Source: Streptomyces coffeae (GTDB lineage Bacteria > Actinomycetota > Actinomycetes > Streptomycetales > Streptomycetaceae). From it: a stretch of 64,000 bases of DNA. The DNA lies in contig NZ_JAERRF010000010.1 in NCBI RefSeq assembly GCF_016741875.1, positions 186,001 to 250,000 of the forward strand. Reading direction: 5' to 3'. Under the pieces are notes generated by a model. The model had not been told where the DNA came from. It saw only the letters and a list, made by a program, of their open reading frames with translations, and did not search any database. Position 1 is the stretch's first letter, and every line of letters starts with the position of its first letter. Below are positions 1 through 7,467 of this stretch, piece after piece. The translations under genes were made by a program, and so were the position numbers.

Positions 1-475
1 TGCGGTGCGACCAGAAGACCTGCGCCTTCCAGTCCAGCTCGGTGTCGGACTCCTGCGAGACGTCCTCGACCTTCTTCATATAGCTGGGGAAGTCCTCGAA
101 CTGGGTCCACAGGTCGTAGGTGAGCGAGACGGGCGCGCCGACATCGATCTGCTCGACGATATTGGTGACCTTCAGCGACTTGTCCCGCCCGCCCCCCTTG
201 CCACCGCCCAGCCCCGGGACCACTTCCTCGACCTTGTCCACCGCCTTGTCCTTGACGGTCTCCAACCCCGCCTTCACCAGCGGCTTCACGGGTACGTCCA
301 GACCGCCTCCGGCCTTGCCCACGGCCTGCTTGCCGCGCTGGGTCACCGAAGACACGGCCTTCTGCCCCAGGGCGCCCACGAGGTTCCGCGCCTCCTTCTT
401 CAGGCGCTCGGTGGGCAGTTCCTGGACGAGGGCACCGAGCCCTCCCGAGCCTTGTTCATCCGCCTTCCGCGCCAT
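1..475 (-). CDS. SRPBCC (polyketide cyclase/dehydrase-like) protein, GvpZ-like, 3' end outside window
   Basis: Partial gene of 158 visible codons that runs off the left edge. It starts at ATG with the residues MARKADEQGSGG. The N-terminal ~95 residues are Lys/Gly-rich and coiled (repeated KAV/KQAVGKA-type segments and a GLGGGKGGG linker). A START-like SRPBCC domain then begins (LKVTNIVEQIDVGAPV, then YDLWTQFEDFPSYMKKV). This layout matches the SRPBCC proteins of Streptomyces gas-vesicle clusters (GvpZ), which follow a small basic protein; such a protein lies only 6 bp upstream here, so the two are probably cotranscribed. The ligand of the domain is unknown. Generic SRPBCC assignment is secure; the gas-vesicle role is an inference, because no gvpA/F/G is seen upstream. 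Confidence 0.75.
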   Translation of the reverse strand, partial: MARKADEQGSGGLGALVQELPTERLKKEARNLVGALGQKAVSSVTQRGKQAVGKAGGGLDVPVKPLVKAGLETVKDKAVDKVEEVVPGLGGGKGGGRDKSLKVTNIVEQIDVGAPVSLTYDLWTQFEDFPSYMKKVEDVSQESDTELDWKAQVFWSHR

Positions 476-481
476 AGGCCC

Positions 482-1030
482 TCACCCCTGACTCCGCCGT
501 CCGGACCCTCCGGACTCGCTCCGCTTCCGGGTCTTCGCCGGGCGGTCGGCGGCCGGTTTCCGCCGCCGGTCCTCGCTCCGGCTCCGCTCCGCGCCCCGCG
601 GCCGCTCCCCGCTCGGGCCGCGCCCGCCGGACCGCGCGGCGGAAGTGCTCTTGCGCTCCCGCGCCCTGCCCTTCGCCTCCCGCTCGCCGGAGGTCTTCCG
701 CTCCTCGGACGTATCCGGCTCCTCGGACGTGTCCGGCTCCTCGGACGTGTCCCGGCCGCGCAGTGTGCTCGCCCGGCGCTCCAGCCGGTCACTCAGAGCG
801 TCTATACGATGACTGGCCGCCGACACGACGGCCGACCGTCCCGCGGACGCCACCTGACCGCGGACATCGCGGCCCAGCTTGCCGATGTCCGAGGTGGGCA
901 GGACATCCGTGCCGCGGGACGCGAGTCGCTTGCCCGCCGCCATGCCGGCGAGCGCGACGGCCCACCGCATCCTGCGACGGCGCCCGAAGAGGTAACCGCT
1001 GGCGAAGGCCAGCGCCGCCTCGCTCTTCAT
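482..1030 (-). CDS. Small basic low-complexity protein, GvpY-like hypothetical
   Basis: A 182-residue protein from ATG, with a strong GGAGG about 8 nt upstream. The first ~25 residues are hydrophobic or basic (MKSEAALAFASGYLFGRRRR) and may contact the membrane. Residues 50-75 look helical. The C-terminal half is highly charged and repetitive, with three copies of a DTSEEP-type hexad near residue 96 followed by Arg/Ser/Lys-rich sequence. Proteins of this kind are often labelled 'DNA primase' in Streptomyces databases without real primase motifs, and I see none here. In S. coelicolor gvpY precedes gvpZ, which is the arrangement here, but the rest of a gvp operon is not upstream. Coding status is supported by codon bias and tight spacing to the SRPBCC gene. 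Confidence 0.65.
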   Translation of the reverse strand: MKSEAALAFASGYLFGRRRRMRWAVALAGMAAGKRLASRGTDVLPTSDIGKLGRDVRGQVASAGRSAVVSAASHRIDALSDRLERRASTLRGRDTSEEPDTSEEPDTSEERKTSGEREAKGRARERKSTSAARSGGRGPSGERPRGAERSRSEDRRRKPAADRPAKTRKRSESGGSGRRSQG

Positions 1031-1181
1031 GATCGGTCCTCCTCACCGCCACCGGAGCACGGCCGCCACTCGAAGAGCCCCCATACACGGGCCTCACTTT
1101 CGAGTATGTCGCATTCACCCCATTTATGAATTTCGTGGATTCCCGAGATTCCGAGATTCCGGGGATCCGGGAGTTCCACGG

Positions 1182-2327
1182 TCAGGCCGCCAGCGCCGGG
1201 TGCAGCACCACCTTGGTGTAGCCCTCGATCCGCTGATCGAACTTCTCGTACGCCGACGGCGCCTGGTCCAGTGGGAGTTCATGCGAGACCACGAAGCTCG
1301 GTGTGGCGCGACGGGCAATGATCATGTCGCGCAGCTGACGGTTGTACCGCTTGACGCTGCACTGGCCGGTGCCGATCCGCTGCCCCTTCTCAAACATCCG
1401 GCCGATGGAGAGGAGGAGCTCACCGTGTCTGGCGTGCTCGTCGGGGCCGCCGGGGTCGGAGGGCACATACAGGCCCGGCACCCCGAGCATCCCGGTCGGC
1501 CGCACGGTGTCCACCAGCCCGTTGAGGACGATCGCGGGCTCCTCGTGGCCGGCGTCGCGGGACTGGGCCTGGTACCCCACCGCGTCCACCCCCTTGTCGG
1601 TGCCCTCCCCGCCGGTCCGGTCCTTGATCTGCTCGGCCGGGTCGCCCTTGGTGAAGTCGATGGGAATCGCCCCGATCTCCTCGGCCTTGGCCAGCCGTTC
1701 GGGCACCCGGTCCACCACGAACACCTTGGCGGCACCGCGCAACAGGGCCGAGTAGGCGGACATCAGCCCCACCGGTCCGGCGCCGTAGACGACCACGCTC
1801 TCACCCAGGGAGACCTGTGCCAGCTCGCACCCGTGATAGCCGGTCGGGAAGATATCGGCGAGCAGAACGAAGTCGGTCTCGAACTCATCGCCTTCGGGCA
1901 GCTTCAAACAGTTGAAGTCGGCGTAGGGCACCCGCAGATGTTCCGCCTGGCCACCGGTGTACGGCCCCATCGCCACATAGCCGTAAGCACCGCCCGCGAA
2001 GCCGGGGTTGACGGTCAGACAGAAGCCGGTGTTGCCGGCCAGGCAGTTCTTGCAGAATCCGCAGGCCACGTTGAACGGCATGACCACGCGGTCCCCCGTG
2101 GACAGCGAGGTGACGCCGGAGCCGGTTTCCTCGACGATGCCCATGTTCTCGTGTCCGAAGACGATGCCCGGCCGGGCCGCCATACGCCCCTCGTACATAT
2201 GCAGGTCCGCACCGCAGATCGCACTGGAGGTGATCCGTACGAGCACATCGTTGGGATGCTCGATCCGGGGATCGTCGACGTCCCTCACGGCCACGGTGAA
2301 GGGCTCTTCGTAGACAACGGCTTTCAC
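1182..2327 (-). CDS. Zinc-dependent alcohol dehydrogenase, glutathione-independent formaldehyde dehydrogenase type
   Basis: Medium-chain dehydrogenase of 381 residues, predicted to oxidise an aldehyde hydrate or alcohol with NAD+. The N-terminal GroES-like domain has the catalytic-zinc region (SSAICGADLHMYEG and GHENMG) and a structural-zinc cysteine cluster (CGFCKNCLAGNTGFC). The Rossmann domain carries VVYGAGPVGLMSAYSA near residue 190. The insert and C-terminal layout (GVDAVGYQAQS, MLGVPGLYVPSDPG) match the Pseudomonas FdhA-type subgroup. I take the GTG at VKAVVYEEPF as start because GGAGG lies 8 nt before it; an in-frame ATG 90 nt further upstream would add a low-complexity leader. Substrate is inferred from subfamily only. 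It is monocistronic as far as can be seen. Confidence 0.85.
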   Translation of the reverse strand: MKAVVYEEPFTVAVRDVDDPRIEHPNDVLVRITSSAICGADLHMYEGRMAARPGIVFGHENMGIVEETGSGVTSLSTGDRVVMPFNVACGFCKNCLAGNTGFCLTVNPGFAGGAYGYVAMGPYTGGQAEHLRVPYADFNCLKLPEGDEFETDFVLLADIFPTGYHGCELAQVSLGESVVVYGAGPVGLMSAYSALLRGAAKVFVVDRVPERLAKAEEIGAIPIDFTKGDPAEQIKDRTGGEGTDKGVDAVGYQAQSRDAGHEEPAIVLNGLVDTVRPTGMLGVPGLYVPSDPGGPDEHARHGELLLSIGRMFEKGQRIGTGQCSVKRYNRQLRDMIIARRATPSFVVSHELPLDQAPSAYEKFDQRIEGYTKVVLHPALAA

Positions 2328-2590
2328 CTCGACCACCTCCGCGTCGGTCGCCTGCGGACCGGCGGCGGCGGACAAGGCGGGCGCCGAAGACACGGGACCG
2401 GTCCGGGCCCCGGTCACGCCGTGGCCCCGGTGCGATCACACTTCACCGCCGGATACGTTCCCAGGAAACCGCCGTCCGGCAGGGGCCGCAACCGCGGCCC
2501 CCACCAGGCCGGGGACTCGCTCTCCCTCGCGGGAAGCCACGGGTCGAGAGTAGCTCTGCCCGCGGTCAGCTCAGATCCTCCGAGGCGTGT
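2328..2590. other. Gene-poor interval
   Basis: No convincing coding sequence, RNA gene or long inverted repeat seen. It separates the dehydrogenase promoter from a tract of decayed genes, and the codon pattern on both strands is unlike the flanking genes. Confidence 0.4.
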
Positions 2591-3150
2591 TCACTGTGCG
2601 GAGCTGCCCGCTTTCGTGGCGTCCAGTGCATGAGAGATCACCACTTCGCTGGAGTCCAGAGCGACTGAGAGCGTGCGGTGCAGTGCCTCCGGGACAGCCC
2701 CCACCCCGAGGCTGCAAGATCGGAGCAAGACGGTCAGTCCCGGCTTGGCTTCGTGATTGAGGCAGGTGCTGACCAGATCGGTCAAGCAGTCGTCGAGGGG
2801 CTGGATCTCGAACTTGGCCTCGCGACCGCGGTACTCGCGGTCCCAGGTGCGAATGGCGTCCGCGACCTGTGCGGCCAGCTCATCGCTGCCGGGCCCATGG
2901 CCGATGACGCCGAACTCCCACAGCTTGCCGCCCCCAGCGGTCTTCTGGTCTGAGAGGCGTCGGGCGAGGTACGTCAGGGCGCCTCTTTCGACCGCGGCAG
3001 TCGACGAAGGGTACGGGTCATCGGTGAGGACGGTGCCCTTGGCGTCCTGCGGGAAGAGCATGCGGATCAGGCCAGAAGGCAACGAGCAGGAGACGAACAG
3101 CTCCATCCACTCCGGTGACTCCATGGCGCGGACCATCATGCCGGTCCATT
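2591..3150 (-). pseudogene. 3' remnant of a protein-L-isoaspartate-type (FxLD-system-like) methyltransferase
   Basis: An open frame continues upstream to about 3487, but recognisable protein sequence begins only near 3150 (EEWTGMMVRAMESPEWMEL). It continues through a Phe/Leu-rich segment and ends with the tail signature GVIGHGPGSDELAAQV and IRTWDREYRG. This resembles the C-terminal half of the methyltransferases annotated as 'methyltransferase, FxLD system', which accompany small peptide precursors. The SAM-binding N-terminal half is absent. After FEIQPLDD the sequence diverges into unrelated residues, so both ends are damaged. It abuts, head to head, a truncated DUF5753 regulator, implying a deletion junction near 3150. 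Non-functional as an enzyme. The FxLD assignment is from memory of family tails and is moderate in strength. Confidence 0.55.
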
Positions 3151-3154
3151 CCTC

Positions 3155-3511
3155 GTGGCGCGGCTGCTCCAGGACTCCGGCCAGAGCCTGAGCGTCGATG
3201 GGCTGCCCAGCAGGCGCCTGGATCAGTACGAGGAAATCACACGGCTGTCGGAACTCGACCATGTCAAGATCCAGGTGCTGCCCCTCAACGGTCGGGGGTA
3301 TCGCGCGAGCAGCGACTTGGCCATCCTCGACCTGGGTGATGGACTGCCCCCGATGGTGCAGGTGGACAACGCTTGGGCTGCGGTCTCGACTTCGGACAAG
3401 CCCAAGGAGGTGGCTCGGTTCACCCGTAGGTTCAACCAGATGATCGCCTCGGCGCTCCCGTCCGAGGAGACACCCGAATTCATGCAACGACTAGAGATCT
3501 TCAATGGCTGA
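3155..3511 (+). pseudogene. C-terminal DUF5753 domain of an XRE-family regulator, 5'-truncated and IS-interrupted
   Basis: The frame encodes the second half of a DUF5753 ligand-binding domain: DQYEEITRLSELDHVKIQVL, then LAILDLGDG, and a C-terminal helix FTRRFNQMIASAL ending EFMQRL. The N-terminal helix-turn-helix and first half of DUF5753 are missing, replaced by the methyltransferase remnant. The last codons are provided by an IS630 element (LEIFNG, stop). Removing the element and one TA restores EFMQRLAREL followed by a stop, so the insertion hit five codons before the natural end. Such regulators are usually followed by a DUF397 gene, which is exactly what lies beyond the element. No start codon with a ribosome-binding site supports expression. 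Confidence 0.75.
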
Positions 3512-3517
3512 GGTTAC
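3494..3517. repeat. Left terminal inverted repeat of the IS630 element
   Basis: 24-bp terminus beginning GAGATCTT and ending GGTTAC, matching the right terminus at 18 of 24 positions in inverted orientation. The adjacent outside dinucleotide is TA. Confidence 0.85.
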
Positions 3518-4583
3518 GGCGGTTGGAAGTCGAGGCCGGTCTTGGCGATGAGGCCGTCGATGAGGCCGGGGCGGTACTGCATCCGTTTGAGCCGGGTCTT
3601 CACGAGCACGGTGAGCTGGTCGAGGCTGTGTTTGGTGAGGTTGGCCAGTGAGCGTTTCAGATGCGACCAGACGCCCTCGACAGGATTGAACTCGGGTGCA
3701 TAGGGCGGCAGTTGGTAGACGGTGAGCCATAATCGGGCGTCGGTCAGCTGTCGCATGGCACGACTGACATGCGTGTTCAGATTGTCCCAGACCAGGACGA
3801 TCGGGCCGCCGAGCTGCTGGTGTGCGGCGTCGAGCAGGCGAGCGTACTCGGTCTCGGTGAAGCCCTTGCGCCGGCCTTTGGCAGGGCCGCGGTCGAGGTG
3901 GGTGCGATAGATCAGCCGGGGCCGGTGGCCGGACTTCGTGCAGATCAGTGCCGCCATGGAGACGCGTTTGGTGCCTGCAGCGGTGACCCGCACCACCGGT
4001 GTGTGGCCTCGCCGGCCCCAGGTGCGGCCTCTGGGCGGCCTCAGCCCCTGGCCGGCTTCGTCCTCGAAGCAGAGCCAGGCGCCCAGGTCCGCCGCCGTCT
4101 TTTTATGACGGGCCACTGCTCGTCCTTCCATGCGGCGATCTTCTCCTCGTCGCGCTCGGCGGCCTTGCGGGACGGGACCTGCACGCTCCAGCCGATGCGG
4201 TGCAGCAGCAGGTCCATCCCGGCCAGGGTGTACTCGACGCCGAACCGGCGGCGTACGACCTCGGCGATCCTCGCCAACGTCCAGCACTGGTCAGGCCAGC
4301 CGACGGCGGACGGCCCGGCATCCAACACCGCCTCCAGCACACGTAGTTGACCGGCATCGAGCTTGCAGCGGGCACCGCCGGGACCCTTGGAGGCCAGGGC
4401 CTGCCGACCGCCCGAAGCCAACGCCCGCCGCCAGCGGTTCGCCGACATCCGGCTCACCCTGAACCGCCGGGCCACCTCCCGGTCAGCGGCCCCGGCCTCG
4501 ATCAGATCAGCGGCAGCCAACCGGATCCCCTCACGCCGAGCACGCTCCTCAGCCGTCAGCCCTCCACCATCGGGATACCTCAT
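3514..4583 (-). CDS. IS630-family transposase, two frames joined by probable -1 frameshift
   Basis: DDE transposase that cuts and joins the element at TA sites. The first frame (from the ATG of MRYPDGGGLTAEERARR) holds winged-helix DNA-binding domains (VARRFRVSRMSANRWRRAL and a second HTH up to about residue 150). The second frame carries the catalytic triad: CFEDEAGQG (first Asp), VLVWDNLNTH (second Asp) and YAPEFNPVEGVWSHLKR (Glu). The frames overlap between 4041 and 4287. Around 4098-4106 the coding strand reads CATAAAAAGACGG; reading ATA AAA AGA in the first frame, a -1 slip gives AAA AAG ACG and continues into the catalytic frame. This is the usual mode of expression in two-frame IS630 elements. 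No disabling mutation seen, so it may be active. Confidence 0.88.
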
Positions 4584-4626
4584 TCCTCCGGCATAGCGCG
4601 ACCCACGACAGCCGTCACGCCCCCAC

Positions 4627-4650
4627 GTAACCCACACCCTTAAAGATCTC
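4627..4650. repeat. Right terminal inverted repeat of the IS630 element
   Basis: Inverted counterpart of the left terminus, reading GTAACC inward to AAGATCTC at the outer edge, followed outside by the TA duplication at 4651-4652. Confidence 0.85.
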
Positions 4651-4671
4651 TAGCACGAGAGTTGTAGAGCC

Positions 4672-4911
4672 ATCAACACTCACATCCCAGCCCTTGAGCT
4701 GGCACCCGAAGATGCCTGGTACAAGTCGTCGTACAGCGGCGGCTCAGGAAATAGCTGCGTCGAGATCGCCGATGTGACCGCGACTCGTGGTGTGATCGGC
4801 GTTCGCGACTCCAAGAAACCGGACGGCCCGGCCCTACAGTTCAGTCCGGACGGTTGGTCTTCGTTCATCGGACTGGTTCGCTCAGGCGAGGTCGACTTCG
4901 GCACAGTCTGA
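4672..4911 (+). pseudogene. DUF397 domain protein without a recognisable start codon
   Basis: The frame encodes a near-complete DUF397 domain: LAPEDAWYKSSYSGGSGNSC, VEIADVTATRGVIGVRDSKK and FSPDGWSSFIGLVRSGEVDF, then TGA. DUF397 proteins partner with XRE/DUF5753 regulators, the gene remnant immediately upstream. In-frame upstream codons contain no ATG, GTG or TTG before an in-frame stop; the position where a start is expected (4672) reads ATC rather than ATG. A single base change therefore probably killed the start, unless ATC is used. Spacing from the restored regulator stop is 7 nt, consistent with the original operon. Confidence 0.7.
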
Positions 4912-4938
4912 CGACGTTCGAGATCCGGCAACGCGCGT

Positions 4939-4975
4939 CGATGGCCCTCCTCCGGCGATGAAAGGAGGGCCATCG
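4939..4975. terminator. Strong hairpin, probable terminator after the DUF397 gene
   Basis: Perfect 13-bp inverted repeat CGATGGCCCTCCT (4939-4951) and AGGAGGGCCATCG (4963-4975) around an 11-nt loop, 27 nt after the DUF397 stop. No long U-tract follows, as is usual in streptomycetes. Confidence 0.75.
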
Positions 4976-5007
4976 ATATTCGCCGGACAGCACAAGGAGA
5001 CAAAACC

Positions 5008-5154
5008 ATGTTCGCAATCGAATATCTCGACCACAGATACGCCGACCTGTGGCGGGTCCGGTTCAACGCGCCAGCGTTGTAGGCCACGGCCGACTTCGCG
5101 AGCGTGGCGGCCTCGGCGCACGGGGACACGGGGACACGCATACCGTTGTGGTAG
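5008..5154 (+). pseudogene. Small hypothetical ORF split by an in-frame TAG
   Basis: An ideal ribosome-binding site (AAGGAGACAAAACC) precedes the ATG at 5008. The frame reads MFAIEYLDHRYADLWRVRF and ends after 24 codons at TAG (5080-5082). Without that stop it would continue in the same frame through ATADFASVAASAHGDTG to a second TAG at 5154, giving about 48 residues. The sequence either side has similar composition and looks like one small protein with a nonsense mutation. I do not recognise a family. The 24-residue product could still be made. Confidence 0.4.
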
Positions 5155-5188
5155 ATGGCTTACATCAGCTGGTGCTTGGCAACTAGCC

Positions 5189-5221
5189 GGTCCGCGAGGT
5201 TCTTCGCTTCCCTCGCGGACC
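5189..5221. terminator. Hairpin downstream of the small ORF
   Basis: Perfect 11-bp inverted repeat GGTCCGCGAGG (5189-5199) and CCTCGCGGACC (5211-5221) with an 11-nt loop. Terminator-like by structure. The rest of 5155-5394 holds no gene I can support. Confidence 0.55.
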
Positions 5222-5394
5222 CTGATCGACGGCCGCCTGTCCTGGCCGGCGCTCACGACAAGGACCGTTGCCCTCGACGAGGGTTTCGGGACACCGGCGG
5301 TGGGGCGCAAGGTCTGCCGGTGTTCCATAACGCCCATCCCGGCTCATGGGACGCAGCCACTATGGCCGACCGCTCCTCGCGGACCGGCGGGCGT

Positions 5395-6267
5395 CTAATG
5401 ATCTGCGTGCTGCCCGTTCGAGGTCCCGGGCTGCCGTATCCACGCGGCCAGTAGCCGAAGCGCCTCTTCGGAGCCGGAGCCTGCCTCGGCGGTGTAGACA
5501 CTCAGCCGCTGGTCCGGGTCGGCGGGCAGGGTGAGGGACTCGTAATTGAGGGTGAGCGGGCCGACGATCGGGTGGTGGAAGTGTTTGCTGCCATGCGTGT
5601 GCCGATACACGTTCTGGTCGGCCCACCAGCGGCGGAAGTCCTCATCCGTGATCGAGAGTTCGCCGACGAGTTCGGCCAGCAGTGGATCGTGGGGATGGCG
5701 TCCGGCGTCGAGCCGGAGCGAGGCGACAATGTCCTGGGCGTGGGTGTCCCAGTGGGTATACAGCGAGCGGGCGGTCTCGTCGCAGAACATGAACCGCACC
5801 AGGTTCCGCCCGCGGTGCGGCAGCGCGTCGAAGTCGGTGAGCAGCGCACGTGCCATCTGGTTGGACGCAAGTATGTCCAGTCGCCGCCCCAGCACAAGGG
5901 CGGGAGTGTGCTCGAGGATCCGGAGCAGGTCGCGCAGCCCCGGGCGGACCGGCTGCGGACGCGTCGCCGTGCGGCGGGGCCTGCCTGCGGCGGGCTTGGC
6001 GAGCTGGAACAGATGGGTGCGTTCGACGGGATCGAGGTGTAGCGCGCGGGAGATGGCGTCCAGCACGGTCTCGGAGACGTTCAGTCGGCGTCCGCGTTCC
6101 AGGCGTACGTAGTAGTCGACGCTCACGCCCGCCAGTTGCGCGATCTCTTCGCGGCGCAGTCCTGGCACTCGCCGCGAGCCGCCGTCGTCGGACAGGCCCG
6201 CCTGGCGCGGGGTGATCCGTGCCCGCCGAGAGCGGAGGAACTCACCGAGAGCTGTGTTGCGGTCCAT
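5395..6267 (-). CDS. MmyB-like helix-turn-helix transcriptional regulator
   Basis: A 290-residue regulator. Residues ~10-75 form an XRE-type HTH (LGEFLRSRRARITPRQAG, VPGLRREEIAQLAGVSVDYY, VRLERGRRLNVS). The remainder is the MmyB ligand-binding domain (LGRRLDILASNQMARAL, VRFMFCDETARSLY, GPLTLNYESLTLPADPDQRL), a PAS-like fold. These proteins typically repress a divergently transcribed oxidoreductase gene and bind a small ligand. That arrangement is present here: a short-chain dehydrogenase starts 206 bp away on the other strand, and a perfect palindrome lies in the gap. The ATG chosen begins MDRNTALGEFLRSRRAR; further upstream in-frame codons run through the regulatory region and are unlikely to be translated. 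Ligand unknown. Confidence 0.9.
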   Translation of the reverse strand: MDRNTALGEFLRSRRARITPRQAGLSDDGGSRRVPGLRREEIAQLAGVSVDYYVRLERGRRLNVSETVLDAISRALHLDPVERTHLFQLAKPAAGRPRRTATRPQPVRPGLRDLLRILEHTPALVLGRRLDILASNQMARALLTDFDALPHRGRNLVRFMFCDETARSLYTHWDTHAQDIVASLRLDAGRHPHDPLLAELVGELSITDEDFRRWWADQNVYRHTHGSKHFHHPIVGPLTLNYESLTLPADPDQRLSVYTAEAGSGSEEALRLLAAWIRQPGTSNGQHADH

Positions 6268-6311
6268 GCCGTTCACGATAGGGCCCAAGATCGCCCCGAC
6301 GGCCCGCGAAA

Positions 6312-6330
6312 GGGGGACTGGCAGTCCCCC
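6312..6330. promoter_or_regulatory. Candidate operator for the MmyB-like regulator
   Basis: Perfect palindrome GGGGGACT-GGC-AGTCCCCC, 45 bp upstream of the regulator start and in the divergent promoter region shared with the dehydrogenase. Its symmetry and position suit binding of a dimeric HTH protein. Binding is inferred. Confidence 0.65.
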
Positions 6331-6413
6331 GGTCCGGCTGTCCCCGGGGCGAAGCGGCCCCCCCGGAAGTCGATCAGCAGCCGATTCCGGTGCTGAAGTG
6401 GAACGTGTCGAGA

Positions 6414-6441
6414 CCGACCGGGGCCTAACCGCCCCGGTCGG
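6414..6441. promoter_or_regulatory. 11-bp stem-loop in the leader of the short-chain dehydrogenase
   Basis: Perfect inverted repeat CCGACCGGGGC (6414-6424) and GCCCCGGTCGG (6431-6441), 6-nt loop, ending 31 bp before the GTG start. It could be a second operator, a leader hairpin, or a transcription-blocking element. The sequence alone does not decide. Confidence 0.5.
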
Positions 6442-6472
6442 CCTCTGTTCGCATCGCACGAAGGGAACTCCT

Positions 6473-7324
6473 GTGTCGGACACCAAGACATTCCTGATCA
6501 CCGGCGTCAGCACCGGCCTGGGCCGCGCACTCGCGCGCGCGGCGTTGGCCGCGGGCCACCGGGTGGTGGGCACGGTGCGCACGCCCGCCGACGCACGGGC
6601 CTTTGAGGCGCTCGCCGGCGACGCGCACGCCCGCATCCTGGACGTGACCGACCATGACGCGGTGGACACGGTCGTGGACGAGACCGAGCGCGACCTGGGC
6701 CCGGTCGACGTACTCGTCGCCAACGCCGGGTACGGCCATGATGGCCTCTTCGAGGAGTCGTCGATGGATGACCTTCGCCGTCAGTTCGAGGTGAACGTCT
6801 ACGGAACCGTGGCGGTGATCAAGGGCGTGCTGCCGCACATGCGGAAACGCCGTTCGGGCCACATCATCGCCGTCACCTCGATGGGCGGGCTGATCACCAT
6901 GCCGGGCCTCAGCTTCTACCACGGCAGCAAGTTCGCGGTGGAGGGCATCCTCGAAACGCTCGGCAAGGAGGTCGCCGAATTCGGCATCCATGTCACCGCC
7001 GTCGAGCCGGGCAGTTTCCGGACCGACTGGTCCGGCCGCTCGATGATCCGCGCACCCCGTGTGATCGCCGACTACGACGAGCTGTTCGAGCCGCTGCGCG
7101 CCCGGCGCATCCACGGCAGCGGGCACCAGCCGGGCGACCCGGACAAGGCCGCGGCCGCGGTGCTGCGAATCGTGGCGGCCGACCAGCCGCCGACGCGCCT
7201 GCTGCTCGGCACCGACGCGCTTCAGCTCGTCCAGGCCGGACGCGACGCCTTCGAGCGCGACATGCTGGCATGGGCCGAGCTGTCGGCCTCCACCGACTTC
7301 GACGACGTCAGCCGGTCCGCCTAA
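6473..7324 (+). CDS. Short-chain dehydrogenase/reductase (SDR), classical type
   Basis: A 283-residue NAD(P)-dependent oxidoreductase. The glycine-rich cofactor motif TGVSTGLGRALARAA is near residue 10, followed by VANAGYG (NAG motif, ~85), the catalytic Ser in VTSMGGLITMPG (~140) and the YHGSK catalytic Tyr-Lys pair (~155), then VEPGSFRTDW. The Arg in VRTPADA after the second strand suggests NADP preference. The GTG start has GAAGGGA about 8 nt upstream. Divergent to an MmyB-like regulator, which probably controls it. Related Streptomyces proteins are annotated only as oxidoreductases; substrate unknown. Confidence 0.9.
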   Translation: MSDTKTFLITGVSTGLGRALARAALAAGHRVVGTVRTPADARAFEALAGDAHARILDVTDHDAVDTVVDETERDLGPVDVLVANAGYGHDGLFEESSMDDLRRQFEVNVYGTVAVIKGVLPHMRKRRSGHIIAVTSMGGLITMPGLSFYHGSKFAVEGILETLGKEVAEFGIHVTAVEPGSFRTDWSGRSMIRAPRVIADYDELFEPLRARRIHGSGHQPGDPDKAAAAVLRIVAADQPPTRLLLGTDALQLVQAGRDAFERDMLAWAELSASTDFDDVSRSA

Positions 7325-7467
7325 CGTCACTCGCTGTCGGGCCCCCAGCGCGGGGCCTCGACGGCGGCCGTCATCACCAAGCTGGCCCGCTCTTGGTCCA
7401 CCACAGCCGGACCTGCTCGTAGCCGTTCGCGCCACCCAGCGCCTCCTGGTAACCGGGTGGAGGTTAA

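Larger units (their letters stand above)
3494..4650 (-). mobile_element. IS630-family insertion sequence, 1157 bp, with TA target duplication
   Basis: The ends are imperfect inverted repeats: GAGATCTTCAATGGCTGAGG at the left, and GAGATCTTTAAGGGTGTGGG reading inward from the right; a shared GGTTAC follows. TA flanks both ends (3492-3493 and 4651-4652), the duplication made by IS630/Tc1-type transposases. The element carries one transposase in two overlapping frames. It sits inside the last codons of a DUF5753 regulator gene, and excision in silico restores the host frame. The termini look intact. Confidence 0.92.

Noticed and set aside
714..755. Short tandem repeat near the start of the window
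   Set aside because: Encodes repeated DTSEEP hexads of the GvpY-like protein; not a separate element.
5..1129. Long open frame of 374 codons on the plus strand over the first kilobase
   Set aside because: Antisense shadow of the SRPBCC and GvpY-like genes, Arg/Pro/Leu-rich composition with no family similarity.
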